Below, in pieces: positions 40,544 through 50,353 of a DNA stretch of 64,000 bases. How positions within the stretch are numbered: position 1 is the first letter of the stretch; every line of letters begins with the position of its first letter. The notes beneath the pieces were generated by a model. That model had not been told where the DNA came from. It did not search any database and saw nothing but the letters and a program-made list of their open reading frames with translations. Location: contig CAVYPC010000002.1 in assembly GCA_963770315.1 (NCBI GenBank), positions 2,542,001 to 2,606,000 on the forward strand. Reading direction: 5' to 3'. Position numbers and translations under genes: made by a program. Origin of the DNA: VRUE01 sp963770315. Its GTDB lineage: Bacteria; Actinomycetota; Thermoleophilia; Solirubrobacterales; 70-9.

Positions 40544-41218
40544 ATGCTGATCCCCTCCGCCGACATCTCCGGCCCGATCGTCGACTTCTGCGTCAACGTA
40601 ATCGACGCGATGGGCCTTGGTGGCGTCTTCCTGCTGATGGCGGCAGGGAGCGCCTGTATCCCGATTCCGAGCGAGGCGGTGATGTTGTTCGCCGGCTTCA
40701 ACGTCTCCAGCGGCGACCAGACGCTGCTTGGAATCGTGCTGGCCGGACTGGCCGGAAACATGGCGGGCTCCTGGCTGACCTACGCGATCGGTTTCTACGG
40801 CCGCGTCGACCTGCTGGAGAAAAACCGCCTGATCCACCTCAGCCCGTCGCGGCTGGCCTGGGTCGACAGCTGGTTCAAACGCCACGGGGACGCGACCGTC
40901 TTCTTCGCCCGCCTGCTGCCCCTGGTGCGGGCCTTCATCTCGCTGCCGGCGGGGCTGGCCAAGATGCCGTTCTGGCGCTTCACCTGGCTGACCGCGCTCG
41001 GCTCCCTGCCCTGGGTTCTCGGCTTCGGCCTGATCGGGAGGGCCGTCGGCGACAACTGGGAGCAGTGGCGCCACCATCTTCAGGTGCTCGATTACCTCGT
41101 CGTCGCGGCGATCGTCGGGCTGGTCATCTACGCGATCGTCAAGCGACGTCGCGGTGGCGGTGCGGGCGAGGAGCCCGAGCCCGTCGCCGAGCCGGCCGGC
41201 TCGGCCGGGGGCGCTTGA
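40544..41218 (+). CDS. DedA-family membrane protein
   Basis: A 224-residue DedA/SNARE-associated-family protein, thought to move undecaprenyl phosphate or other phospholipids across the membrane. Features: reentrant-helix motif SACIPIPSEAVMLFAGF, GNMAGSWLTYAIGFYGRVDL, FFARLLPLVRAFISLPAGLAKM with conserved Arg residues, and the PWVLGFGLIGRAVGDNW block. It ends in an Arg-rich, Glu/Pro tail. ATG 40544 (MLIPSADISGP) was chosen over 40505. The stop overlaps the start of the UppP gene by 4 nt, which fits a shared role in undecaprenyl carrier recycling. Confidence 0.9.
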   Translation: MLIPSADISGPIVDFCVNVIDAMGLGGVFLLMAAGSACIPIPSEAVMLFAGFNVSSGDQTLLGIVLAGLAGNMAGSWLTYAIGFYGRVDLLEKNRLIHLSPSRLAWVDSWFKRHGDATVFFARLLPLVRAFISLPAGLAKMPFWRFTWLTALGSLPWVLGFGLIGRAVGDNWEQWRHHLQVLDYLVVAAIVGLVIYAIVKRRRGGGAGEEPEPVAEPAGSAGGA

Positions 41219-42036
41219 GCGGAGCGGCTGACGGCAGGATCTCGGCCGCCCGCGCAGTGGCGCTGGGGATCGTCCAAGGGCCGGCGGAGCTGCTGCCGGT
41301 CTCCTCCTCCGCCCACATCGTCCTCGTCCCCTGGCTGGCGGGCTGGGACTGGGAGGAGCTCGACCCCGAGGTGCGCAAGAGCTTCGAGGTGGCGCTGCAC
41401 GGCGGCGCTGCGCTGGCGCTGCTGATCGGGCAGCGGCAGACGATCCTCGAGGAGCTGCGACATTTCGACGGATCGCGAGCGCTGGTCCTCGCCCTCTCCT
41501 TTCTGCCGGCGGCCGTGGTCGGCTACACGCTCGAGCGGCAGATCGAGCAGCGGTTGGGAGGTCCGAAGGCGACGGCGATCGGGCTGCTCGCGGGAGCGGC
41601 GGCGATGCTCGTCGGCGATACGCGACCCCAGGAGCGCGGCCGAGGCGAGGCGAGGCCGGCCGACGGACTGGTGCTGGGGATCGCCCAAGCGGCCGCCCTC
41701 GCCCCAGGCGTCTCGCGCAATGGCGTCACCCTGGCGGCGGCGCGCTGGCGGCTGTTCTCGCGCGACCAGGCAAACCTGCTCTCGCGCACGATCGCCCTGC
41801 CGATCATCGTCGGCGCCACGATCCTCAAGGGCGAGCGCCTGCGCCGCCGTGGCGCCTCTCCCCCGCTGCGCCGCTCGATGGCAATCGGCGTCGCCGCCTC
41901 CTTCGCCTCGACTCTCGCCTCCCAGCGCCTGATCGGCCTGGTCGAGCGCGATCGAGCGCTGTGGCCGTATGCGGCTTACCGAGCGGGTCTGGCGGCTGTC
42001 GTGCTAGCGAAACTTCGAGGCGAGCGCTCCCGATAG
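41215..42036 (+). CDS. uppP: Undecaprenyl-diphosphatase (UppP/BacA)
   Basis: A 273-residue integral membrane pyrophosphatase that regenerates undecaprenyl phosphate for peptidoglycan and polysaccharide export. Catalytic motif 1 is GIVQGPAELLPVSSSAHIVL and motif 2 is GIAQAAALAPGVSRNGVTLA with the Ser-Arg pair. About eight hydrophobic segments are seen. TTG 41215 is in frame and overlaps the DedA stop as TTGA. Immediately downstream is the Fic gene behind its repeat array. Family length is usual. Confidence 0.93.
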   Translation: MSGAADGRISAARAVALGIVQGPAELLPVSSSAHIVLVPWLAGWDWEELDPEVRKSFEVALHGGAALALLIGQRQTILEELRHFDGSRALVLALSFLPAAVVGYTLERQIEQRLGGPKATAIGLLAGAAAMLVGDTRPQERGRGEARPADGLVLGIAQAAALAPGVSRNGVTLAAARWRLFSRDQANLLSRTIALPIIVGATILKGERLRRRGASPPLRRSMAIGVAASFASTLASQRLIGLVERDRALWPYAAYRAGLAAVVLAKLRGERSR

Positions 42037-42037
42037 T

Positions 42038-42123
42038 CAACTCCAAGATTTGGAGAAACTTGGAGTTGACTTGGAGTCAGCTACAATTCCCAAACTTGGA
42101 GAAACTTGGAGTTGACTTGGAGT
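42038..42123. repeat. Phased TTGGAG repeat array overlapping the Fic gene promoter
   Basis: TTGGAG occurs at 42050, 42060, 42071, 42096, 42106 and 42117: two triplets with 10- and 11-bp steps. Each triplet is part of a perfect 28-bp direct repeat (42050-42077 and 42096-42123). CAACTCCAAG (42038-42047) is an inverted copy. TACAAT at 42082-42087 could be a -10 box, with TTGGAG at 42060 about 16 bp upstream as a -35. The second repeat reaches 4 bp from the Fic ATG, so a bound protein could block both transcription and translation start. Confidence 0.72.
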
Positions 42124-42127
42124 TGAG

Positions 42128-43464
42128 ATGTTCGTAGCAAGAGCCCCATCGATCGCCGACTTACTTGGGTTACTCGGCGGCGATGAGGTGGGGGACGCGA
42201 TAGAAGCGCCCGAAGACCCACGTGCCGGCCAGCGCTACCTCCATTGGGACAAGCTCCGCCACCTCGATCCGCCCGAGGAGCTGAGCGGCGAGCAGTGGTG
42301 GCTGCAGCTCAAGATCGCACGACGGGGCGAGTTGCGCGAGCTCCCGCTCACCGACTCCGGCGGGAAGCCGTTCAGCTACGGATTGCTCGACGACATGCTC
42401 CGGCGCCTGCACTACATCGACCAGAGATGCAGCGGCGAGGTCGCCATGGACGAGGTGGTCACCTCCGAGAGGCGGGCTGGGCGCCGGTTCCTGGTCAACT
42501 CGTTGATGGAGGAGGCGATCCGCTCGAGTCAGCTGGAGGGCGCGACCACCTCCCGCGTCGTGGCAAAGGAGCTGCTCCGCAGCGGGCGCGAGCCCGAGGA
42601 CCGCAGCGAGCGGATGATCGTCAACAACTACCGGGCGCTCCAGTTCATGCGCGACGAGATGGGCGAGACCCTGAGCCCGGAATCGGTCCTGGAGCTACAC
42701 CGGGTCGTTACCGAGGGGACCCTCGACGATCCGTCGGCCGCCGGACGCCTGCAACGCCCCGGCGAGCCGCGGGTCGCCGTCTTCGATCGGGACGGAGAGG
42801 AGCCGATACACATTCCGCCGCCGGCTGAGCAGCTCCCCGAACGGATGCGGAAGCTGTGCGAGTTCGCCAACGAAGGAGACGACGGCGAGCGGTTCGTGCA
42901 TCCCGTCGTGCGGGCGATATTGCTGCACTTCTGGCTCGCTTACGACCATCCCTTCGAGGACGGCAACGGCCGCACCTCACGGATCCTCTTCTTCTGGCTG
43001 ATGCGGGTGCGGGGCTACTGGCTGGCGGAGTACCTGCCAATCTCGCGGCTGATTCGCAACGCTCCGGCCAAATACGCCCGAGCGTTCATGGAAACCGAGA
43101 CCGACGAGGGCGACACGACCTACTTCCTCATCCACCAGCTGGACACGATCGGGCGGGCCATCGACGACCTTCACGCCTACCTGCAGCGAAAGACCGCCGA
43201 GGTCAAAGACGTCGAGAGGCTGCTGCAGGACACCGAGTACCTCAACGGGCGCCAGCTCGCCCTGCTCACCGGCGCGGTGCGAGATCCCGACGCCTCGTAT
43301 TCGTTTGACAGCCATGCGGCGAGCCACCGTGTGTCCCACGAGACCGCCCGGTCCGATTTGCGCACCCTCGCCGGCCAAGGATTGCTCGTACAGCTACGCA
43401 AAGGCCGCAGGCATCTCTTCGAGCCCGCGCCCGACCTACCGGAGCGCCTGAAAGAATCGCCCGC

Positions 43465-43468
<4 letters not shown>
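42128..43468 (+). CDS. Fic-domain enzyme with C-terminal winged helix
   Basis: A 446-residue Fic protein, expected to transfer AMP (or another phosphate group) to a protein target. The Fic active site HPFEDGNGRTSR is complete at about residues 274-285. An autoinhibitory-type motif SSQLEG (about 133-138) sits in the N-terminal helix, the usual layout of class II Fic enzymes. The C-terminal 80 residues (LLTGAVRDPDASYSFDSHAA, then VSHETARSDLRTLAGQGLLV) form a winged helix. ATG 42128, behind a phased repeat array. The stop overlaps the purM start by 4 nt (GTGA), linking it to an essential purine gene. Confidence 0.9.
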
Positions 43469-44478
<1,010 letters not shown>

Positions 44479-44494
44479 GCGGGACTCGGCGAGG

Positions 44495-44513
44495 CGATAG
44501 AGAACCTCTATCG
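44495..44513. terminator. Short hairpin after purM
   Basis: CGATAGAG-AAC-CTCTATCG is a perfect 8-bp stem with a 3-base loop, 17 bp after the purM stop and 30 bp before the kinase ATG. It may be a terminator or an operator; there is no T-run. Confidence 0.45.
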
Positions 44514-44542
44514 GCAGCGTGTTCGACAATGACCGCAGGTAG

Positions 44543-46054
44543 ATGGACACCCGCCCTTCCAGCTCGATGATCGGAACCGTTCTCTCCGGGCGCTACCGGC
44601 TGGAGGCGAAGCTGGGCAGCGGCGGCATGTCGACCGTCTACCTGGCCAGCGACGAGACGCTCGACCGGGCCGTCGCGGTCAAGGTCATGCACCGCGAGAT
44701 GTCCGAGCAGCCCGACCAGCTGCAGCGCTTCCGCCAGGAGGCGCGGGCGGTCGCCAAGCTGACCCACCCCAACGTCGTCTCGGTGATCGACGCCGGTGAG
44801 GACGGCGGCCATCCCTACATCGTCTTTGAGTACGTAAAAGGGGAGACGCTGAAGCAACGGATCGCCCGGGTCGGTGCGCTCGACACCCAAGAGGCGATCG
44901 CCTACGCGATCGAGGTCGCGCGCGGGCTCAGCGTCGCCCACGCGCGCAACATGGTCCACCGCGACATCAAGCCGCAGAACGTGCTGATCGACGAGGAGGG
45001 TCGCGCCAAGCTGACCGACTTCGGCATCTCGCGCCAGCTCGAACAGGCCGGCGTGACCGCCACCGGCCGCGTCCTCGGCACCACCGACTACGTCGCGCCC
45101 GAGCAGGCGATGGGCAAAGGGGTCGACCCGCGCTCCGACATCTACTCGCTCGGCGTCGTCCTCTACGAGATGCTGATCGGCCAGGTTCCCTTCCACGCCG
45201 ACAGCCAGGTCGGCGTGGCGATGAAACACGTCAACGAGGATCTGCCAGACGTGCAGCGCCGCCGCCCGGATGCCTCGGCCGCGGTGGCGCTGGTGGTCGA
45301 GAGGGCGACGGCGAAGAACCCCGCCGAGCGTTACCAGTCGATCGCCGAGATGATCGACGACCTCGAGACCGCGCTCGAGGTCGAGGCGGCGCGGGCGGGC
45401 TCGACGACCGGCGAGGCGACCAGCGTGCTCGAGGCGGTGCCGCCGCCGAAGCGCAAGCTCTCCGGTCGCGCCCGCTGGTCCTGGGCCGCGATCCTGATCC
45501 TGCTGCTGGTCGGCGGTGGCGCATTGCTGGCCGTGCAGCTGATCTCGAGTGGGATCGGTGGTGGCGGGGCCAACAACGGCAAGGGCGGCAACGTCGCGAT
45601 CTCGGGGGCCACCGACTACGACCCCCAGGGGGACGGCGAAGAGGTCGGCAGCAAGGTCGAACTGGCCGCCGACGGCGATCCGACCGGGACCGCCTGGGAA
45701 ACCGAGCACTACGACTCCGAAACCTTCGAAGGCACCAAGACCGGGCCCGACCCGGGTGTCGGCATCTACGTAACCGCCAGCTCGCCCGCCAATCCGACGA
45801 AGATGATCGTCCGCACCCCGACTCCGGGCTGGGACGCACAGGTCTTCGCCGCCCCCGCCGGGCCGCCCTCGGATCTGAGCGGCTGGGGCGAACCGGTCGG
45901 CGAAGTGAGCGAAGCAGAGGCGGTCCAGGAGATCGACCTCGACGTCTCCCAGCCCTCGACCTACTTCCTGCTCTGGTTCACCAAGGCCTCCCCCGCCCGC
46001 GATCAGGAAGGCCGCTACCAGATCGAGATCAGCGACATCAAACTGCTGGGCTGA
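44543..46054 (+). CDS. Receptor-like Ser/Thr protein kinase with extracellular discoidin-like domain
   Basis: A 503-residue PknB-type kinase. Kinase domain: Gly loop LGSGGMSTVYLA, the VAVKVM lysine, HRDIKPQNVLID catalytic loop, DFGISR, and TTDYVAPEQAMG. A single TM helix (AAILILLLVGGGALLAVQLI) lies at about residues 312-335. The outside part (VAISGATDYDPQGDGEEVGS, then ATAWETEHY-like DPTGTAWETEHYDSETF) reads as a discoidin/F5-F8-type beta sandwich, with no PASTA repeats. It may sense envelope sugars. ATG 44543. It converges on ddl, 2 bp from that gene's stop. Confidence 0.9.
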   Translation: MDTRPSSSMIGTVLSGRYRLEAKLGSGGMSTVYLASDETLDRAVAVKVMHREMSEQPDQLQRFRQEARAVAKLTHPNVVSVIDAGEDGGHPYIVFEYVKGETLKQRIARVGALDTQEAIAYAIEVARGLSVAHARNMVHRDIKPQNVLIDEEGRAKLTDFGISRQLEQAGVTATGRVLGTTDYVAPEQAMGKGVDPRSDIYSLGVVLYEMLIGQVPFHADSQVGVAMKHVNEDLPDVQRRRPDASAAVALVVERATAKNPAERYQSIAEMIDDLETALEVEAARAGSTTGEATSVLEAVPPPKRKLSGRARWSWAAILILLLVGGGALLAVQLISSGIGGGGANNGKGGNVAISGATDYDPQGDGEEVGSKVELAADGDPTGTAWETEHYDSETFEGTKTGPDPGVGIYVTASSPANPTKMIVRTPTPGWDAQVFAAPAGPPSDLSGWGEPVGEVSEAEAVQEIDLDVSQPSTYFLLWFTKASPARDQEGRYQIEISDIKLLG

Positions 46055-46056
46055 CC

Positions 46057-47025
46057 CTAGAACTCGTGGGAGCGGGCCTTGGCGTGGCGCTCGAGCGCCA
46101 GCTCGAGCAGGCGGTCGCAGAGATCGGGGTAGGCGAGGTCGCTTGCCTCCCAGAGCTTGGCGTAGACGCTCGTCTCGGTGAAGCCGGGCATCGTGTTGAT
46201 CTCGTTGACGAGGATCTCGCCGCCAGGCTCGACGAAGAAGTCGCAGCGGGCGAGGCCGGCGCAGCCGCCCACCCGGAAGGCCTCGATCGCCAGGACCCGT
46301 AGAGCGGCCGTCTGCTCCGCGGACAGCGGCGCCGGCACGACCAGCTCCATGCCGCCGTCGCTGTACTTGGTCTCGTAGTCGTACCAATCGCCATGGGCGA
46401 CCACCTCGCCCGGCAGCGAAGCCACGGCCGGGTCGTTGCCGAGCAGCGAGCACTCGACCTCGCGGCCGCGAGCGGAAGCCTCGACGATCACGCGGGGATC
46501 GTGGCGCAGGGCGAGGTCGACCGCGGCGTCGAGCTCCTCCCCCAGCCTCTCGACCCGGCTGATGCCGACGCTGGACCCGAGTCGCGAGGGCTTGACCCAG
46601 AGCGGCAGGCCCATCGAGGCGCAGCGCTCGCGCCAGCCGGCCTCGCCCGCCGCGACGAACTCGACCTGGGGCAGGCCCGCCTGGGCGAAGAGCCGCTTCA
46701 GCGTCAGCTTGTCCATGCACACCGCCGAGGCGAGCACGTCGGAGCCGACGTAGGGGACGTCGAGCCACTCGAGCACCCCCTGCACGCTGCCGTCCTCGCC
46801 GAAGGGCCCGTGCAACGCCGGAAAGGCGGCGTCCGCGCCGAAGAGGCCGGCGGCGGGCATCAGCTCGACCGGGGCGCCGCGGAAGCTCCAGCTGCCGTCG
46901 CGGGCGATCGTCACCAGCAGAGCCTCGTGACCGGCATCCTGCAGGCCACGGGCCACAGCCTCCCCCGAGCGCAGCGAGACATCGTGCTCTGAGGAGCGGC
47001 CGCCGCAGAGGACCGCGACCCTCAT
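46057..47025 (-). CDS. ddl: D-alanine--D-alanine ligase
   Basis: A 322-residue ATP-grasp enzyme that joins two D-Ala for the peptidoglycan stem. Motifs: RVAVLCGGRSSEHDVSLRSG, ALHGPFGEDGSVQGVLEW, LPLWVKPSRLGSSVGISRV, GREVECSLLGN, and metal-binding EILVNEINTMPGFTETSVY. The omega-loop DYETKYSDG has the KY pattern of D-Ala-D-Ala rather than D-Ala-D-Lac enzymes. ATG 47025 overlaps the pknB stop by 4 nt, making it the last gene of the envelope signalling operon. Confidence 0.95.
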   Translation of the reverse strand: MRVAVLCGGRSSEHDVSLRSGEAVARGLQDAGHEALLVTIARDGSWSFRGAPVELMPAAGLFGADAAFPALHGPFGEDGSVQGVLEWLDVPYVGSDVLASAVCMDKLTLKRLFAQAGLPQVEFVAAGEAGWRERCASMGLPLWVKPSRLGSSVGISRVERLGEELDAAVDLALRHDPRVIVEASARGREVECSLLGNDPAVASLPGEVVAHGDWYDYETKYSDGGMELVVPAPLSAEQTAALRVLAIEAFRVGGCAGLARCDFFVEPGGEILVNEINTMPGFTETSVYAKLWEASDLAYPDLCDRLLELALERHAKARSHEF

Positions 47026-48890
47026 TCCGCTTCCGCTTCCGGTTCGCTTTCTACCGCCCGCTTGCCGACGACCAGGGTCGCTTCGGAGCCCGGCGCCACT
47101 TCGGAGCCCGGCGGCGGGAACTGGTCGGTGACCCGACCGACCTGCGACGGCACTTCGGTTTCTTCTTCGGACACGGTCGGAACGAGGCCGGCGGCGCGCA
47201 TCGCTTCCACCGCTTCGGCCCGTTCCTTGCCGATCTCGTTCGGCACCTTTGCCTTCCGCACACCCTTGGAGACGACAATCGAGACGGTCGAGCCGCGCGG
47301 CAGCTCGGAGCCGGCGCTGGGCGCCTGGCGAATCACCTCTCCCGCCGGTTTGGCGCTTTCTTCTTCTTCCACGGAGGCGGCGAGGCCGCGGCCGCGGATC
47401 TGCTGCACGGCCACCGAGCGCTGCGTACCCACCAGGACCGGCACCGCGGCCAGCTTCTGCCCCTTGGACACCGTGAGGACGACGGTCGAGCCGCGAGTGA
47501 TGGTCTTGCCACCGGAGGGATCGGAGCGGATCGCGAGGCCCGCTTCCACCTGGTCGGAGTTGACCCTTTCCAGCTCGACTTCGAAGCCCGCTGCTTCCAG
47601 CTTCGCGGTCGCTTCTTCCTCGCTGAGGCCGGATAGGCCGCCCGGCACCTTGGCGCTGCCGGGGCCGGCGCTGACGGTCAGCGCGACTTTCGGCTTCGAG
47701 CAGAAGAAGCTGAGAAAGGCGCAGTCGAGCGCGGAGCTGCCCGGCGGCGGATCCTGCTCGAGCACCGTGTTGGCCGCCACTTCGCGCTGCACCCGGGCGA
47801 CGTCGCCGACCTTGAAGCCGTTCTGTTCCAGCAATGCGATCGCGACGTTCAGCTGGTTGCCGGTCACGCTGGGAACATCGGTCGTCGTGTCGCGGGTCAA
47901 GGCGAAGCCGAGCAGGATGCCGACGAGGACCGCGGCGGCGGCGAGCCAGGCCCAGCGCCTGCGGCGGCGGCGGGCCTCCTCCTCGGGATCGAGCTCGTCG
48001 GCGCCATCGGGCCCCACCACGGGCGGCGGCAGTGGCGCGAAGGCGGCCGTGCCGCCTCCTTCGCCGGGATTGCGGAGGGCGGCGTCGAGGGCGGCGATGA
48101 AAGCGTCGGCGCTCTGGAAGCGCTGACCGGGATCCTTCTCCAACGCTCGCATCGCCACCGCGTCCAGGGCGGGCGAGACGTTCGGGGCGATCGAGCTGGG
48201 CCGCTGCGGCGTGTGCGAGACCTGTTTCATCGCGATCGCGACGGCCGAGTCGGCTTCGAATGGCACCCGCCCGGCGAGCGCCTCGTAGAGCATCACGCCG
48301 ATCGAGTAGAGGTCGGAGACGGCCGTCACGGCCTGGCCCTGCGCCTGCTCGGGGGAGAGGTAGTGCGGCGTGCCCATCACCGAACCGGCCTGGGTGATCT
48401 CCGAGGCGCCGGCACGGGCGATGCCGAAGTCGGTGACGGTCGCCTTGCCCTCGTCGTCGACGATGACGTTCTGTGGCTTCAGGTCGCGATGGACTACGCC
48501 GTGGCGGTGGGCGAAGCCGGCGGCGGCGAGCACCTGGCGGATCAGCGCGACCGACTGCTCCGGAGTCAGGCCCTGGTCGATCAGCTCCTTCAGCGAGCGC
48601 CCTTCGAGCAGCTGCATCGCGATGTAGTAGGTGCCTTCGATGTCGCCGCGATCGAAGACGGCGACGATGTTGGGGTGCTGCAGGCCGGCGGCGGCCTCCG
48701 CCTCGCGGCGGAAGCGCTCGACGAATTCGCGATCCTGGGCGAAACGCTGGTGAAGGATCTTCAGCGCGACGCGGCGCTGAAGATGCGAATCCTCGGCGAG
48801 CCAGACGTCCGCCATCCCACCCGAGCCGATCCGGCGCAGCAGCCGGTAACGGCCGTCGATCGTGCTTCCCTCGCCAACTTCAGGCGACAA
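47022..48890 (-). CDS. pknB: PknB-type Ser/Thr kinase with four PASTA domains
   Basis: A 622-residue membrane kinase that senses peptidoglycan fragments and controls cell growth. Kinase: GSGGMADVWLAED (residues about 23-34), VALKIL Lys near 44, HRDLKPQNVIVDDEG, DFGIARAG, YLSPEQAQG. One TM helix (WAWLAAAAVLVGILLGFAL) precedes four PASTA repeats, each ending in SVSKG- or TVSAG-like strands (TVSAG, TVSKG, VVSKG, VVGKR). The first PASTA has a Cys-containing insert (DCAFLSFFCSK). TTG 48890 was chosen from its GAAGGG ribosome-binding site 3 nt after the pbpA stop; the longer frame would overlap pbpA. Confidence 0.93.
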   Translation of the reverse strand: MSPEVGEGSTIDGRYRLLRRIGSGGMADVWLAEDSHLQRRVALKILHQRFAQDREFVERFRREAEAAAGLQHPNIVAVFDRGDIEGTYYIAMQLLEGRSLKELIDQGLTPEQSVALIRQVLAAAGFAHRHGVVHRDLKPQNVIVDDEGKATVTDFGIARAGASEITQAGSVMGTPHYLSPEQAQGQAVTAVSDLYSIGVMLYEALAGRVPFEADSAVAIAMKQVSHTPQRPSSIAPNVSPALDAVAMRALEKDPGQRFQSADAFIAALDAALRNPGEGGGTAAFAPLPPPVVGPDGADELDPEEEARRRRRRWAWLAAAAVLVGILLGFALTRDTTTDVPSVTGNQLNVAIALLEQNGFKVGDVARVQREVAANTVLEQDPPPGSSALDCAFLSFFCSKPKVALTVSAGPGSAKVPGGLSGLSEEEATAKLEAAGFEVELERVNSDQVEAGLAIRSDPSGGKTITRGSTVVLTVSKGQKLAAVPVLVGTQRSVAVQQIRGRGLAASVEEEESAKPAGEVIRQAPSAGSELPRGSTVSIVVSKGVRKAKVPNEIGKERAEAVEAMRAAGLVPTVSEEETEVPSQVGRVTDQFPPPGSEVAPGSEATLVVGKRAVESEPEAEAE

Positions 48891-48892
48891 TT

Positions 48893-50353
48893 TCAGTTCC
48901 CTTCGTTGAGGATCGTTTCGGCGACATCGCGGAAAATCGGCGCCGCCGCATCGTTTCCAAATGCCGTCGTGCACTCGACCGTCGCGGCGATCGCGATCTT
49001 CGGTTCGTCGGCTGGAGCAAAGCCGATGAACCATGCTTGGTTCTCTTCAGTGCCGCCGCCGCAGGTTTCGTTGAAAGGCGTTTCCGCGGTGCCGGTCTTG
49101 CCGGCGACGGGCACGCCGGGGATCGCCGCGTTGGTCCCGGTGCCTTCGCTGACGACCCCTTCCATCGCCGTGGTCAGCTCGGCGGCGGTCTGCTCGTCGA
49201 TCGGGCGGCTGTACTGGGACGGGTCGAGGCGCTTGACGACGCGACCGTCCGGATCGACGACGCGGCTCCATATCTGCGGCTTCATCAGGCTGCCGCCGTT
49301 GGCGACCGCGGCGGCGACCTCGGCCATCTGCAGGGGCGTCACCGCGAGCCGCTCCTGGCCGATCGCGACGCGGGCGATATCGATCGGGTCGTTACGGCCG
49401 AGCAGCTGTCCCCCTTCGAAGATCCCGCTGGCGTAGACCTGGTCTTCGGGCAGGTCGATCGCCGGGGTCGAGTTGAAGCCGAAGCGATCCATGTATTCGA
49501 ACAGGGTTTCCTCGCCGACCTGTTCGCCGAGCTGGGCGAACCAGGTGTTGACCGAGTTGGTCAGCGCGGTGTCGAGGGCGATCGGGCCGAAGCTCTCGTT
49601 GAAGTCGTTCTGCAGCGGCTGTCCCTGGACGTCCAGTTCGCCCGGCGCGTCGATGGTCGTTTCCGGCGTGATCGTGCCGCTGTCGAGCCCGGCGGCGGCG
49701 GTCACCACCTTGAAGGTCGAGCCCGGCGGGTACTGGCCCTGGGTGGCGCGGTCGAGCAGCGGCGATTCGGTTTCGTTTTCGTTCAGCTTCGAGAGTTCGA
49801 AGGGGACCCGGTTGGGGTCGTAGGGAGGGTTCGAGGCGAGCACCCGCACCCGCCCGCTGCTCGGCTCGATCGCCACCACGGCGCCGAAGCCTTCCGCTTC
49901 GAGGTCGGCGAGCGCCACCCGCTGCGCTTCGGGCTCGATGTTGGTGACGATGTCGTTTCCCTCCTGGCGCTTGCCGCGCAGCTCGTCGAAGATCGAGCCG
50001 AGTTCGGAGCTGTTGCCGATCAGTTCGTCGTTGTGGTACTTCTCGAACTCGCTGTCGCCCTGGCGCACGAAGCTGTAGCCGATCGGGTGCCCGTACAGCG
50101 CCCCTTCCGGGTAGCGCCGCACATAGCGCAGGCTGTCGCCGTGGCCCTTGGGCACCGAGCGGGCCAGCACCGTGCCGTCGGCGGCCAGGATGCGGCCGCG
50201 CTTGATCTGCTGCTGCTCGAGCAGCGGTCGCTTGTTGGCTTCCTTGTCCTTGAGCGCCTGCGCGTCGAAGACCGCCCAGTAGGACGTGAAGGCGATCAGC
50301 ACGGCGAAGAGGGCGACGATCAGCCCGAAGAGCTTGACGATCTGGCGGTTCAC
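48893..50353 (-). CDS. pbpA: Class B penicillin-binding protein (PbpA/FtsI type transpeptidase)
   Basis: A 486-residue transpeptidase that crosslinks peptidoglycan outside the membrane. TM anchor: VKLFGLIVALFAVLIAFTSY. Catalytic motifs: S-x-x-K in YPPGSTFKVVTAAA, S-x-N in LTNSVNTWFAQLG, and K-T-G in VAGKTGTAETPFNET. The N-terminal non-penicillin part contains KRGRILAADGTVLA. RodA (overlap 4 nt) is encoded just upstream and is its expected glycosyltransferase partner; PknB may phosphorylate it. ATG 50353. Confidence 0.95.
   Translation of the reverse strand: MNRQIVKLFGLIVALFAVLIAFTSYWAVFDAQALKDKEANKRPLLEQQQIKRGRILAADGTVLARSVPKGHGDSLRYVRRYPEGALYGHPIGYSFVRQGDSEFEKYHNDELIGNSSELGSIFDELRGKRQEGNDIVTNIEPEAQRVALADLEAEGFGAVVAIEPSSGRVRVLASNPPYDPNRVPFELSKLNENETESPLLDRATQGQYPPGSTFKVVTAAAGLDSGTITPETTIDAPGELDVQGQPLQNDFNESFGPIALDTALTNSVNTWFAQLGEQVGEETLFEYMDRFGFNSTPAIDLPEDQVYASGIFEGGQLLGRNDPIDIARVAIGQERLAVTPLQMAEVAAAVANGGSLMKPQIWSRVVDPDGRVVKRLDPSQYSRPIDEQTAAELTTAMEGVVSEGTGTNAAIPGVPVAGKTGTAETPFNETCGGGTEENQAWFIGFAPADEPKIAIAATVECTTAFGNDAAAPIFRDVAETILNEGN

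Noticed and set aside
38602..42036. 1144-codon open frame on the plus strand opposite the dehydratase gene
   Set aside because: Only its 3' end (from TTG 41215) is a real gene, uppP. The rest is the antisense shadow of the dehydratase and DedA regions, a common effect in GC-rich DNA.
42082..42087. TACAAT as a definite -10 box of the Fic gene
   Set aside because: Only a plausible match; it is mentioned as part of the array and not as a promoter feature of its own because no start site is known.
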